The translations under genes were made by a program, and so were the position numbers. DNA of 43,250 nt from Woeseiaceae bacterium (lineage in GTDB: Bacteria; Pseudomonadota; Gammaproteobacteria; Steroidobacterales; Woeseiaceae): contig JASJBG010000013.1 of assembly GCA_030066625.1 (NCBI GenBank), positions 1 through 43,250 on the forward strand, written 5' to 3'. The notes beneath the pieces are model-generated. The model did no database searches. It was not told where the DNA came from and saw only the letters and a list, made by a program, of their open reading frames with translations. This document shows positions 27,411 through 34,730 of the stretch, in pieces; the first letter of the stretch is position 1, and each line of letters starts with the position of its first letter.

Positions 27411-28543
27411 ACCTCGCGCTCAGACGCCTGCTGCGCAAGGGAGACCCTTCGAACGAAGAGATCGATGCGTTCATCGCGGAAAGCGAATTTCCGCTCGTCG
27501 ACGAGAACGACGTTACCTTCGTGTTTCGCGGCGAGGCCGAGGCGGTGTACCTGCGCTGCTGGATATCCGGCCTCGATGCCGCGCAGCCGTTCCAGAAGCT
27601 CGGTGAGACGGGCCTGTGGGCGGCAACCATCGAATTGCCGAGAGGCTCGCGCATCGAGTACAAGTTCGACGTGGTTCGGAACGGTCACGGCGAACTGATC
27701 CTGGATCCGCTCAACCCGGTCATCGCACGCGACCCGTTCGGTGCGAACTCGGTGTGCCAGGCGTACGGCTACGAGCGCCCGGAGTGGACCGAGATCGATC
27801 CGGAGGCGCGGACCGGCACGGTCGAAGCCACCGAGATCGAGAGCGCGATATTCAAGGGCACGCGCGAGGCGAGCGTCTACCTGCCGGCGCGTTTTCGCCG
27901 CAACCGCCAGTATCCGCTCCTCATCGTGCACGACGGTCTGGACTATCTGAACTTCGCGGACCTCAAGGTCGTGCTCGACAACCTGATTCACGCACTGGAA
28001 ATCCCGCAGATGATCGTCGCGATGATCCAGTCACCGGACCGCCTCAAGGAGTACGGGGCGGACGATCGCCACGCCAGCTTCGTCGCGGAGGAACTGTTGC
28101 CGCACCTGCTGGACAGGTACCCGCTGGTCGATGAGCCTGACGCGCGCTGCGTCATGGGCGCGAGCTTCGGCGGCGTCGCCTCGCTGCACACTGCCTGGCG
28201 GCACCCGGGGGTCTTCGGTCGCCTGTTGCTACAGTCCGGCTCGTTTGCGTTTTCGGACATCGGCCGCCACCAGCGGGGTCCCGTGTTCGACCCCGTCGCG
28301 GAGTTCATGAACGAGTTCCGCGAGACACCCGGCTGCCCGGCCGAACGCATCTACATGAGCTGCGGCATCTACGAGTCGTTGATCTATGAAAATCGCTCGC
28401 TGGTCCTGAAGCTGCAGGCCCAGGGCATCGACGTGCGTTTCGAGGAAGCGCGGGACGCCCATAACTGGGAGAACTGGCGCGATCGGCTCCGCAGCGGTTT
28501 GTCGTGGTTGTTCCCGGGGCCGCAGTGGATGGTGTACGAATAG
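27407..28543 (+). CDS. Esterase (Fes/enterochelin-esterase-like) with N-terminal CBM48-like domain
   Basis: 378 residues, GTG start overlapping the previous stop. Residues ~35-120 form an E-set/CBM48-like domain (VTFVFRGEAEAVYLRCW, GLWAATIELPRGSRIEYKF), as in enterochelin and glucan-binding esterases. The alpha/beta hydrolase follows: YPLLIVHDGLDYLN, then the nucleophile elbow MGASFGGVAS with Ser253, an acidic residue after YMSCGIYE and a His in DAHNWENWR. The CBM48-like domain suits a glucan-linked substrate, matching the GT5 gene downstream (inference). Confidence 0.72.
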   Translation: MNLALRRLLRKGDPSNEEIDAFIAESEFPLVDENDVTFVFRGEAEAVYLRCWISGLDAAQPFQKLGETGLWAATIELPRGSRIEYKFDVVRNGHGELILDPLNPVIARDPFGANSVCQAYGYERPEWTEIDPEARTGTVEATEIESAIFKGTREASVYLPARFRRNRQYPLLIVHDGLDYLNFADLKVVLDNLIHALEIPQMIVAMIQSPDRLKEYGADDRHASFVAEELLPHLLDRYPLVDEPDARCVMGASFGGVASLHTAWRHPGVFGRLLLQSGSFAFSDIGRHQRGPVFDPVAEFMNEFRETPGCPAERIYMSCGIYESLIYENRSLVLKLQAQGIDVRFEEARDAHNWENWRDRLRSGLSWLFPGPQWMVYE

Positions 28544-28614
28544 CCGAATTCCGCTACAGCCAAGCGCCGGAAGTCTGCGATACTATCGGCGTCAGCTGAT
28601 AAGGATCAGAAAAA

Positions 28615-29853
28615 GTGGCGACAAAAACACGACACATCGGGCTCTCGCTCGGCGCGGATATCTGCTGGCCGATCTGCTATGAGGCCCTGTTCAGGCAGCT
28701 CGACCCGGTTATCTCGGACGGCCAAACCACGCAGAAATTCGAGGTTGAGCGCGTTGCGATCGAGCCTTTCGACCTGCGGCAGCCGGTCAAATACGACGTG
28801 GTCATCGACCGCCTGACGCACTGGTATCACACGTCCCGCGAGTGGATTAAGAAGGCGATCCTCACCGACGACCTGTATGTCTTCAACAATCCGTGGTCGC
28901 TGCAGTCGATGGAGAAGCACACGTCGTACTGCGCGATGATGCGGCTGGGCTTCCCGGTGCCGGACACCTGGCTCATCCCGCCCAAGGCTTATGTTGAATC
29001 GCCAGACCTGAAAGCGACCTTGAGTCGCTATGCGCGGCTGTTCGATCTCGATGCAATCGGCGACGAGATCGGCTACCCGCTGTTCATGAAGCCCTATGAC
29101 GGCGGCGCGTGGGTCGGCGTGACGGCCATTCACGACAGCGAGATGCTGCACCAGGCCTACAACCAGAGCGGCACGCGCGTCATGCACCTGCAGAAAGGCG
29201 TCATTCCGCACGACGCGTTCATCCGCTGCGTCGGGCTGGGGCCGCAGTGGCGATACGTCAACTACGATCCGTCCGCGCCGCTGCACGACCGCTACCAGAT
29301 TGATTCGAGTTTCCTCAGCGATGCCGACAAGGACACGCTGTCGAAGATGACAATGGTCATCAACGCGTTCTTCGGCTGGGACTTCAACTCCTGCGAAGGC
29401 CTGCGCTCCAACGGTGTCTGGTGCCCGATCGACTTCGCGAACGCCTGCCCGGATTCGCAGGTCACGTCGCTGCACTATCATTTTCCGTGGCTGATCAAGG
29501 CGAACATTCGCTGGTCGGTCTTTTGCGCGGCAACGGATCGCTCAATGCACGCCAACCTGAACTGGGACCGGTACTTCGCGATCGCGGCCGAAGACAAGCC
29601 GTTCGAGGACAAGCTCGACGACTACGCTGCGATCGCCCGTGAGTACTTCGAGTACGACGAGTTTCATGAGTTTTGCGACAAGCACCTGGGCGATCTCGAC
29701 GAGATCGCGCACGAGTTTTTCGGCTCGGAGATCGTGCTCGATGCAATCCGCCAGAAAGTCGAGGCGCTGTATCCCGAGCACGAGGTCGAGGAATTCACGA
29801 CGCTGTTCTGGGACCGTATCCAGGCCTGGCGGCAGCAGGAAAGCGCGGCCTGA
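28615..29853 (+). CDS. ATP-grasp ligase, first of two in the cluster
   Basis: 412 residues from a GTG with AAGGA upstream. The ATP-grasp fold is indicated by GFPVPDTWLIPP (N-terminal lid entry), GYPLFMKPYDGGAWVGVTAI (glycine-rich loop with the ATP-contacting Lys) and DFNSCEGLRSNGVWCPIDFANACPD (metal-binding Asp/Asn region). Such enzymes join a carboxylate, activated as acyl-phosphate, to an amine or thiol. Substrates are unknown. A 71-bp gap precedes it, long enough for an internal promoter, and 3 bp separates it from the next gene. Confidence 0.7.
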   Translation: MATKTRHIGLSLGADICWPICYEALFRQLDPVISDGQTTQKFEVERVAIEPFDLRQPVKYDVVIDRLTHWYHTSREWIKKAILTDDLYVFNNPWSLQSMEKHTSYCAMMRLGFPVPDTWLIPPKAYVESPDLKATLSRYARLFDLDAIGDEIGYPLFMKPYDGGAWVGVTAIHDSEMLHQAYNQSGTRVMHLQKGVIPHDAFIRCVGLGPQWRYVNYDPSAPLHDRYQIDSSFLSDADKDTLSKMTMVINAFFGWDFNSCEGLRSNGVWCPIDFANACPDSQVTSLHYHFPWLIKANIRWSVFCAATDRSMHANLNWDRYFAIAAEDKPFEDKLDDYAAIAREYFEYDEFHEFCDKHLGDLDEIAHEFFGSEIVLDAIRQKVEALYPEHEVEEFTTLFWDRIQAWRQQESAA

Positions 29854-29856
29854 GCA

Positions 29857-30588
29857 ATGAAAAAGGACGTCGAGCGCTGGTATTCGCCGCGCCTGGAGCA
29901 GGACATGACCGTCGTGCGCTGGGGCCACTACGGAACGCCCGTGCTGCTGTTCCCGACGGCAGGCGGCGACGCCGAGGAGGTTGAAAGGTTTCACCTTATC
30001 GGCGCTCTCGCACCGCTCATCGACGACGGCCGCATCAAGGTCTATTCGACCGACAGCGTCGCCGGGCGGGCGTGGATGTCCGGACAGCACGCGCCCGACT
30101 TCTGCTCGCTCCTGCAGAACCGTTTCGACGACTTCATCTACAGCGAAGTCGCGCCCGCCATTCGCTCGGACTGCAACTCCAACGATATTGAGATCATCAC
30201 GACCGGTGCTTCAATCGGCGCGTTCAACGCGGTCGCGACCGTATGTCGGCATCCCGATGCGTTTCGCCTCGCGATTGCAATGAGCGGCACCTTCGATCTT
30301 TCGAGGTGGCTGCATGGCCAGCCCATGAACGAGGATTTCTATTTCTCGTCGCCGATTCACTATTTGCCGAACCTGGAGGGGCCGCAGCTGGACCAGCTGC
30401 GGACGCGGTTCATCGTCATGCCGACGGGCGAGGGCAAGTACGAGAATATCGGTGAATCGTGGCGACTCGCGCACGTCCTGGGCAGCAAGGGCATCCCCAA
30501 TCGCGTTGATTCGTGGGGGCCGGGCTGGGACCACGATTGGGAAACGTGGCGAGAGATGCTGCCCAAGTATCTTCACGAGTTCGCCTGA
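29857..30588 (+). CDS. Esterase-family alpha/beta hydrolase
   Basis: 243 residues. The fold is supported by the opening strand MTVVRWGHYGTPVLLFPTAG, the nucleophile elbow TTGASIGAFNAV (Ser119) and HPDAFRLAIAMSGTFD. The C-terminal GWDHDWETWREMLPKYL supplies a conserved His-Asp-rich end like esterase-D/PHB-depolymerase-type proteins. It has no signal peptide. It is the second hydrolase of the cluster and may process or cap the same product as its neighbours. Confidence 0.7.
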   Translation: MKKDVERWYSPRLEQDMTVVRWGHYGTPVLLFPTAGGDAEEVERFHLIGALAPLIDDGRIKVYSTDSVAGRAWMSGQHAPDFCSLLQNRFDDFIYSEVAPAIRSDCNSNDIEIITTGASIGAFNAVATVCRHPDAFRLAIAMSGTFDLSRWLHGQPMNEDFYFSSPIHYLPNLEGPQLDQLRTRFIVMPTGEGKYENIGESWRLAHVLGSKGIPNRVDSWGPGWDHDWETWREMLPKYLHEFA

Positions 30589-30600
30589 CGAGGACCTGTC

Positions 30601-32067
30601 GTGGCCACAAAGCCCCTGAACATATGCCTTGTGTCTTCCGAGTTCGCCTCACTGGCGAAAACCGGTGGGCTCGGCGACGTGTCCAGCGCGCTGTCTTCGT
30701 ACCTGCACTCGGCGGGACACGACGTTCGGGTGTTGATCCCGCGGTACTCACGAATCGACGCGCTTGGCCTCGAGATTGACCCCGTGCCTGCGCTCGCCGA
30801 CATGAGCGTGCGGCTCGGCAATCGCGAGGTGCATTTCTCGATCGACCGGCTGACGCTGGAGTCCGGCCTGCCTGTCTACCTGGTGCGCTGCCCCGAGTTC
30901 TACGGCCGCGACGCGATCTACACCAACGACGACGACGAGCACCTTCGCTTCGCGTTGTTGTCGAGAGCGGCGCTCGAGATGTGCCAGCGATTCGGTTTCG
31001 CGCCTGACATCATGAGCTGCCACGACTGGCAGACTTCGTTGATTCCGCTGTACCTGAAGTCGATCTATTCGTGGGACGAGCTCTTCAGTAATACGAAATC
31101 AGTGCTGACGATTCACAACATCGGCTACCAGGGACAGTTCGGCAGCTGGATCATGGATCACCTTAGCCTGAACGGTGCAGAGCACCACCTTCACCAGGAC
31201 GACTTCAAGAGCGGCGTCATCAACTTCCTGAAGACCGGCGTGATGTATGCGGACCTGGTAACGACGGTGAGTCCCACTTACGCTCGCGAAATCCTCGGCG
31301 AGGACTACGGTATGGGCCTCAACGACCTGCTCTGGCAGCGTGTCGACAGCGTCGTCGGGATCCTTAACGGGGTCGACTACGGCGAGTGGGATCCTGCAAC
31401 CGACCCCCTGATTCCGGCGAACTACTCGCCGAAAGACATGAGCGGCAAGCGGGTCTGCAAAGAGCGCCTGATGCAGGAGATGGGGCTCGAGATCGTGCCG
31501 GAACGACCGCTGCTCGGAATCGTCACTCGCCTCGCGGGTCAAAAGGGCATCGAGCTCGTCGATCAGGTCATCCCGCGCATCCTGGATTGTCGCGACTGCG
31601 CGATCGTGGTGCTCGGCAGCGGTGAAGAGCGTTACGAGCACTTCTTCGAGTGGCTGTCGCAACGCTTCCCGGGGCGTGCCGCGTTCTATCGCGGCTACAA
31701 CAACGACCTCGCGCATTGGATCGAAGCCGGTTCAGACGTGTTCCTTATGCCGTCACTCTACGAACCGTCCGGACTGAACCAGATGTACAGCATGAAGTAC
31801 GGCACCGTACCCGTAGTTCGCGAAACGGGCGGGCTTGCGGACTCCGTTGACCAGATCGATCCGGCAACGGGTGACGGCACGGGCGTCGTGTTTCGACACT
31901 ACGACGCACCCGGCTTCGAATGGGCCGTGAGCACCGCGCTCAACTACTACGCGAACAAAGACCTCTGGCAAAAGGTGATCGCGAACGGTATGGCGAAAGA
32001 CTTTTCCTGGGACGAACAAGGTTCGCGTTACGTTGAGCTGTTCGACGAGCTGCGGGGCGCGGCATGA
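30601..32067 (+). CDS. glgA: GT5 glycogen/starch synthase
   Basis: 488 residues, normal for bacterial GlgA (~477). A GTG start lies 12 bp after the previous stop. Signatures: ICLVSSEFASLAKTGGLGDV (the KTGGL ADP-glucose loop), RLAGQKGIELVDQ, and the C-terminal MPSLYEPSGLNQMYSMKYGTVPVVRETGGL (E-x7-E catalytic region). It adds glucose from ADP-glucose to an alpha-1,4-glucan. No glgB, glgC or glgP is present; it sits between hydrolases and ATP-grasp ligases, so it may make a dedicated, perhaps conjugated glucan rather than storage glycogen (inference). Confidence 0.85.
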   Translation: MATKPLNICLVSSEFASLAKTGGLGDVSSALSSYLHSAGHDVRVLIPRYSRIDALGLEIDPVPALADMSVRLGNREVHFSIDRLTLESGLPVYLVRCPEFYGRDAIYTNDDDEHLRFALLSRAALEMCQRFGFAPDIMSCHDWQTSLIPLYLKSIYSWDELFSNTKSVLTIHNIGYQGQFGSWIMDHLSLNGAEHHLHQDDFKSGVINFLKTGVMYADLVTTVSPTYAREILGEDYGMGLNDLLWQRVDSVVGILNGVDYGEWDPATDPLIPANYSPKDMSGKRVCKERLMQEMGLEIVPERPLLGIVTRLAGQKGIELVDQVIPRILDCRDCAIVVLGSGEERYEHFFEWLSQRFPGRAAFYRGYNNDLAHWIEAGSDVFLMPSLYEPSGLNQMYSMKYGTVPVVRETGGLADSVDQIDPATGDGTGVVFRHYDAPGFEWAVSTALNYYANKDLWQKVIANGMAKDFSWDEQGSRYVELFDELRGAA

Positions 32068-33284
32068 ACATCATCTTTATCGAGCCCGCGTTCCCAACCA
32101 ACCAGCGCGAGTTCGTACGCGGCCTGCATTCCGCCGGCGCCAACGTGATTGGTATCGGGGAGCGTCCACTCGAGTATCTCGATGACGACCTGAAGCACTG
32201 GATGGGCGACTACATCCAGATTGGGTCGGTCGTCCACGAGCCATCATTGCTGCAAGCCGTCAAAGCGGTCCAGGGCAAACTCTGGGTCGATCGCCTCGAG
32301 GCGACGATCGAGGCGCACATCATGCCCGCCGCGCACGTCCGCGAAGCGACCGGCATTCCGGGCACGTCGACTCGAACTGCTTACCTGTGCCGCGACAAGC
32401 CGGCAATGAAGCAGGTGCTCCGCGAGGCCGGCGTGCCGTGCGCACAGTCTACGCGGGCGGAGACCGCACAGGACGCGCGCGACTTCGCGGCGTCGGTCGG
32501 CTATCCGCTCATCATCAAGCCGCCCGACGGTGCCGGCGCCTCCGGCACGTATCGGGTCGACGATGATGCAACGCTGGAGCACGTCATTCGCGCATCAGGT
32601 CTAGCCGACGGCGTCCCGGTTGCGATCGAAGAGTTCATCGAAGGTCATGAGGGCTACATCGACACGATCTCGATAAACGGCGAGGTTGGCCACGAGTTCA
32701 TCACGCACTACTACCCGAATGTTCTAGAGGCGATGCGCGAACGCTGGATCTCGCCGCAGATGGTGGCGACGAACAGGATCGATGAACCGGGATACGCGGA
32801 AGTGCGGGAGATGACTCGCAAGGTCATCAAGGTCCTCGATATCGGCACGTCAGCAACGCACATGGAATGGTTCTTCGGTCCGAAGGGGCTGAAGTTCTCC
32901 GAGATCGGCTGTCGTCCGCCAGGTGTCGGACAGTGGGACGTTTACAACGCCGCCAACGAGTTCGATATCTATTACGAGTGGGCGACCGCGCTTATACATG
33001 GGCGCAAGGCTTCGGAGCCGTCACGGCGGTTCGCCGCCGGAATGATCGCACTACGGCCGGAGTGCGACGGTCACATCACCGGCTACTCCGGTCTCGACGA
33101 AATCGGCAATCGCTACGGCGACTGCATCGTCACGGCGCACCTGCCTGAGCCCGGCACGCCGACGCAGTCGGTCGAAGCCGGTTACATGGCCAACGCATGG
33201 ATGCGCGTTCGCCACCCCGACTACGATGCGCTACGTGGAATACTCGACGACATCGGTCGGACGGTAACCGTGCACGCTTCGTAA
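32064..33284 (+). CDS. ATP-grasp ligase, second of the cluster (carboxylase/BtrJ-like)
   Basis: 406 residues, start overlapping glgA stop. An N-terminal Rossmann-like domain (IIFIEPAFPTNQREFVRGL) precedes the ATP-grasp core: FAASVGYPLIIKPPDGAGASGTY, VAIEEFIEGHEGYIDT and KFSEIGCRPPGVGQWDV (the last normally supplies metal-binding Glu/Asn). The domain order is that of carboxylate-amine ligases. Together with the 28615 enzyme it could make an amide or peptide link. Last gene of the operon, followed by ~35 bp to the array promoter. Confidence 0.75.
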   Translation: MNIIFIEPAFPTNQREFVRGLHSAGANVIGIGERPLEYLDDDLKHWMGDYIQIGSVVHEPSLLQAVKAVQGKLWVDRLEATIEAHIMPAAHVREATGIPGTSTRTAYLCRDKPAMKQVLREAGVPCAQSTRAETAQDARDFAASVGYPLIIKPPDGAGASGTYRVDDDATLEHVIRASGLADGVPVAIEEFIEGHEGYIDTISINGEVGHEFITHYYPNVLEAMRERWISPQMVATNRIDEPGYAEVREMTRKVIKVLDIGTSATHMEWFFGPKGLKFSEIGCRPPGVGQWDVYNAANEFDIYYEWATALIHGRKASEPSRRFAAGMIALRPECDGHITGYSGLDEIGNRYGDCIVTAHLPEPGTPTQSVEAGYMANAWMRVRHPDYDALRGILDDIGRTVTVHAS

Positions 33285-33319
33285 GTTTTCTCAACAAAAA
33301 CAAAAATAGAACTTCATGC

Positions 33320-33347
33320 TTGACAATCTTTTTTCGAAGCGTATAGT
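33320..33347 (+). promoter_or_regulatory. rrn/tRNA-like sigma70 promoter of the tRNA array
   Basis: Perfect -35 TTGACA (33320-33325), 16-bp spacer, -10 TATAGT (33342-33347). An A-rich stretch at ~33292-33308 looks like an UP element, and the downstream discriminator (TCGCGCCCC) is GC-rich, as in stringently controlled stable-RNA promoters. Transcription probably begins at 33353-33358, so the following ORF would be leaderless or nearly so. Confidence 0.75.
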
Positions 33348-33357
33348 TCGCGCCCCT

Positions 33358-33480
33358 ATGAAAACGCAACACAACAACTTGTTCGCGATCGAACCCGGTA
33401 ACGACCGGCGCAACTCACTTTGCGCGCGTCGACCCCGAGGGATTCGTATGGCTTCGATATATGGAGCCGTCATGCGGTAA
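33358..33480 (+). CDS. Putative 40-aa leader peptide covering 19 amino acids
   Basis: ATG at 33358, TAA at 33478. The peptide begins MKTQHNNLFAIEPGNDR (15 different residues in 17) and overall contains every standard amino acid except Trp. It has no ribosome-binding site and its ATG lies within ~5 nt of the predicted transcription start, so translation would be leaderless. Codons include several that are rare in a high-GC genome (ATA, TCA, GGA, CGA). A hairpin and a strong terminator follow directly. The layout is that of an amino-acid-operon attenuator leader, but generalised to nearly all tRNAs. That it is translated is unproven. Confidence 0.5.
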   Translation: MKTQHNNLFAIEPGNDRRNSLCARRPRGIRMASIYGAVMR

Positions 33481-33497
33481 GCCTTTCAAGCACATTG

Positions 33498-33527
33498 CTG
33501 GAAGGCTCAAGGTTTTGAACCTTCCAG
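33498..33527 (+). promoter_or_regulatory. Leader hairpin P1 (possible attenuator helix)
   Basis: CTGGAAGG (33498-33505) pairs with CCTTCCAG (33520-33527); the interior TCAA/TTGA extends it, with loop GGTT. A basal extension (AGCA/TGCT and TTTC/GAAA, with bulges) would reach 33534 and take bases from the foot of the terminator. A ribosome resting on the TAA at 33478 would cover the 5' part of that extension. This is a plausible switch by inspection only. Confidence 0.55.
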
Positions 33528-33532
33528 TGCTG

Positions 33533-33570
33533 AAAAAGCCCTGGTTGGATTTTCTGATCAGGGCTTTTTT
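33533..33570 (+). terminator. Intrinsic terminator inside the leader, upstream of the tRNA array
   Basis: AAAAAGCCCTG (33533-33543) pairs with CAGGGCTTTTT (33559-33569); the run ends in six T. It stands between the promoter and all tRNA genes, so array transcription needs read-through or a second promoter. Confidence 0.82.
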
Positions 33571-33584
33571 GTTGCCCCGGTCAT

Positions 33585-33597
33585 TGTTCTTTAACAA
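33585..33597 (+). promoter_or_regulatory. rRNA-type boxA antitermination element
   Basis: TGTTCTTTAACAA differs at one base from the E. coli rrn boxA TGCTCTTTAACAA. It is part of a hairpin CATTGTT/AACAATG (33582-33598). A boxC-like TTGTGTGAATG follows at 33604. In rrn operons boxA loads NusB-NusE-SuhB to resist termination; the position just before a structured non-coding array fits that use. Confidence 0.7.
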
Positions 33598-33692
33598 TGC
33601 GGATTGTGTGAATGTCGGGGCAGCATCGAAAGATGGCAGTGCTTACAGACCCCTCTGCGCGCCATGCAAGGCGCCTGTCCCGATTTTACTTT

Positions 33693-33887
33693 GCTGATGT
33701 AGCTCAAACGGCAGAGCAGCTCGAGGTTGAGGAAACCCCGGGTCCAAGGCTGCCGAAAGGTATTGAGTTCGACCTGCATATATCACGGTTGAGAGGTCAT
33801 CCGAGCCGCGCGACGCGCGGCGACAAACGTTGCCGCGGAGCGGTAACGAGGCAGCGAAGCTGCCGGTCGTACTCACCATCAGCACCA
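33693..33887 (+). tRNA. tRNA-like gene, Leu(GAG)-like, with T-arm insert (195 nt)
   Basis: Perfect acceptor GCTGATG/CATCAGC with A73 and encoded CCA at the far end; D-arm GCTC/GAGC. The anticodon region gctcgagg-ccccgggt holds a 9-nt loop containing GAG, so the isotype is tentative. A variable-arm hairpin (TGCCGAAAGGTA) fits Leu. T-arm halves (TGAG...CTCA, loop starting TTCGA) are separated by a ~100-nt insert with three hairpins. Confidence 0.6.
33795..33869 (+). repeat. T-arm insert family, copy 1 (in Leu-like tRNA)
   Basis: Three-hairpin element: TCCGAG-type lead, hairpin CCGCGC/GCGCGG (33806-33820), CGACAAAC (33821-33828), hairpin GTTGCC/GGTAAC (33829-33847), GAG, hairpin GGCAGC-GAA-GCTGCC (33850-33864). 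Homologous copies lie at 34063-34135 and 34905-34980. Confidence 0.75.
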
Positions 33888-33924
33888 TTTCGGATGGCGT
33901 GACTTTGTCATGTCGTCACCATAC

Positions 33925-34009
33925 GGAGGGGCTTTCACTGGCGAGATTAGCCGGCTGTAACCCGGTGGCCCCAATGGCCTTGCAGGTTCGACTCCTGCCT
34001 CCTCCACCA
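33925..34009 (+). tRNA. tRNA-Tyr(GTA), diverged D-arm
   Basis: 85 nt. Acceptor GGAGGGG/CTCCTCC (one G-U), A73 and encoded CCA. Anticodon loop CTGTAAC on stem GCCGG/CCGGT; long variable arm GGCC/GGCC as in bacterial Tyr; T-arm GCAGG-TTCGACT-CCTGC is canonical. The D-arm has only a two- or three-bp stem, so it may score poorly. Confidence 0.75.
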
Positions 34010-34013
34010 ACAT

Positions 34014-34154
34014 GCACTGGTAGCTCAGCGGTAGAGCGGTCGGTTGAAGCCCGGCGCGACGATGGTTCATCCGAGGCGCGCTTTGCGCGCTGACAGACGC
34101 ACGCAGTGCGCCCGAAGGGCGAGCGCAGCGAGTCTAATCCGTTGCGTCCCGCCA
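34014..34154 (+). tRNA. tRNA-like gene, Phe(GAA)-like, split by T-arm insert
   Basis: D-arm GCTC/GAGC and anticodon arm GTCGG-TTGAAGC-CCGGC (anticodon GAA) are clear. T-stem halves CGACG and CGTTG are separated by a ~75-nt insert; an encoded CCA is at 34152. The 5' acceptor strand GCACTGG does not pair with the 3' strand before the CCA, so the acceptor stem is broken or its partner lies elsewhere. The 3' limit is uncertain. Confidence 0.5.
34063..34135 (+). repeat. T-arm insert family, copy 2 (in Phe-like tRNA)
   Basis: TTCATCCGAG, hairpin GCGCGC/GCGCGC (34076-34090), TGACAGAC, hairpins GCAC..GTGC and GCCC-GAA-GGGC, then GAGCGCAGCGAGTC. Order and linker sequences match copy 1, while the hairpin arms have changed with compensating bases. 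Confidence 0.65.
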
Positions 34155-34160
34155 ATCACT

Positions 34161-34234
34161 GATCCGGTCGGCTAACGGCAGGCCGCGAGGCTCTCAACCT
34201 CGAAGTGCAAGTTCAACTCTTGTCCGGATCACCA
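34161..34234 (+). tRNA. tRNA-Glu(CTC)
   Basis: 74 nt. Acceptor GATCCGG/CCGGATC perfect, A73, CCA encoded. Anticodon arm CGAGG-CTCTCAA-CCTCG gives CTC. T-arm GCAAG-TTCAACT-CTTGT. D-stem is only three bp (GGC/GCC). G73 is usual for Glu; here it is A. Confidence 0.8.
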
Positions 34235-34235
34235 A

Positions 34236-34391
34236 TGACCAGTAGCTCAGTGGCAGAGCCCACGTCTGATACGCGTGAGACGAGCGACGGCCTTCGCAGG
34301 TGACGATACGAAGGTTGAGACGACGCTTTCGTTCGCAGGAGCCAGGGCGAACGCTGCCGTCAGGCGGCAAACAATGCTTCCTGGTCGACCA
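34236..34391 (+). tRNA. tRNA-like gene, Ile(GAT)-like, with ~85-nt insert
   Basis: Acceptor TGACCAG/CTGGTCG (U1-G72 wobble), A73, CCA encoded. D-arm GCTC/GAGC; anticodon arm CACGT-CTGATAC-GCGTG, anticodon GAT. The T-arm position is filled by a segment with hairpins CCTTCG/CGAAGG, CGTTCGC/GCGAACG and TGCCG/CGGCA. It has the three-hairpin style of the other inserts but little sequence identity. Confidence 0.6.
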
Positions 34392-34396
34392 CTTTT

Positions 34397-34471
34397 CTCG
34401 GTGTAGCTCAGTGACAGAGCGCCCGGCTTGGACCCGGGAGGTCGTTGGTTTGATTCCAGCCGCCGTGACCA
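34397..34471 (+). tRNA. tRNA-Pro(TGG)
   Basis: 75 nt. Anticodon arm CCCGG-CTTGGAC-CCGGG; D-arm GCTC/GAGC; T-arm GTTGG-TTTGATT-CCAGC. Acceptor CTCGGTG/CGCCGTG has one U-U mismatch at pair 2. A73 and CCA encoded. Confidence 0.75.
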
Positions 34472-34476
34472 ATTAT

Positions 34477-34568
34477 GGAGACGCGCAAGGCAGGCTTTGG
34501 AGGATCGAAGTCCCACAACTCCTGGAAGATCGCTTACCGGCTTCAAACTGGACAGGGCGTCTCCTCCA
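34477..34568 (+). tRNA. tRNA-like gene, isotype unresolved (92 nt)
   Basis: Perfect acceptor GGAGACG/CGTCTCC with U73 and CCA encoded. D-arm CAAG/TTTG. A TCCTG/CAGGG helix can form the T-stem around an enlarged 28-nt loop that holds hairpin CCGG-CTTCAAA-CTGG. The anticodon could be CGA (loop ATCGAAG, poor stem), or TCA if the CTTCAAA hairpin is the anticodon arm. Confidence 0.5.
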
Positions 34569-34570
34569 AT

Positions 34571-34646
34571 GGTGAGCATAGCTTAATGGCAAAGCTCCAC
34601 ACTGTGACCGTGGCCGATGCCGGTTCAAGTCCGGCTGTTCACCCCA
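34571..34646 (+). tRNA. tRNA-His(GTG)
   Basis: 76 nt. Diagnostic extra 5' G (34571) opposite C73, acceptor GTGAGCA/TGTTCAC, anticodon arm CCACA-CTGTGAC-CGTGG, T-arm with loop TTCAAGT, CCA encoded. It keeps the HisRS identity elements, so it may be chargeable. Confidence 0.85.
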
Positions 34647-34654
34647 AACACAAA

Positions 34655-34729
34655 GCGGATGTAGTTCAAGTGCTAGAACACGGCGTTGCCAGCGTCGAGA
34701 TATGGATTGGACTTCCATCGTCCGCACCA
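34655..34729 (+). tRNA. tRNA-Gly(GCC)
   Basis: 75 nt. Acceptor GCGGATG/CGTCCGC, anticodon arm CGGCG-TTGCCAG-CGTCG, T-arm ATGGA-TTGGACT-TCCAT, CCA encoded. Discriminator is A rather than the U73 expected of bacterial Gly tRNAs. Confidence 0.78.
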
Positions 34730-34730
34730 A

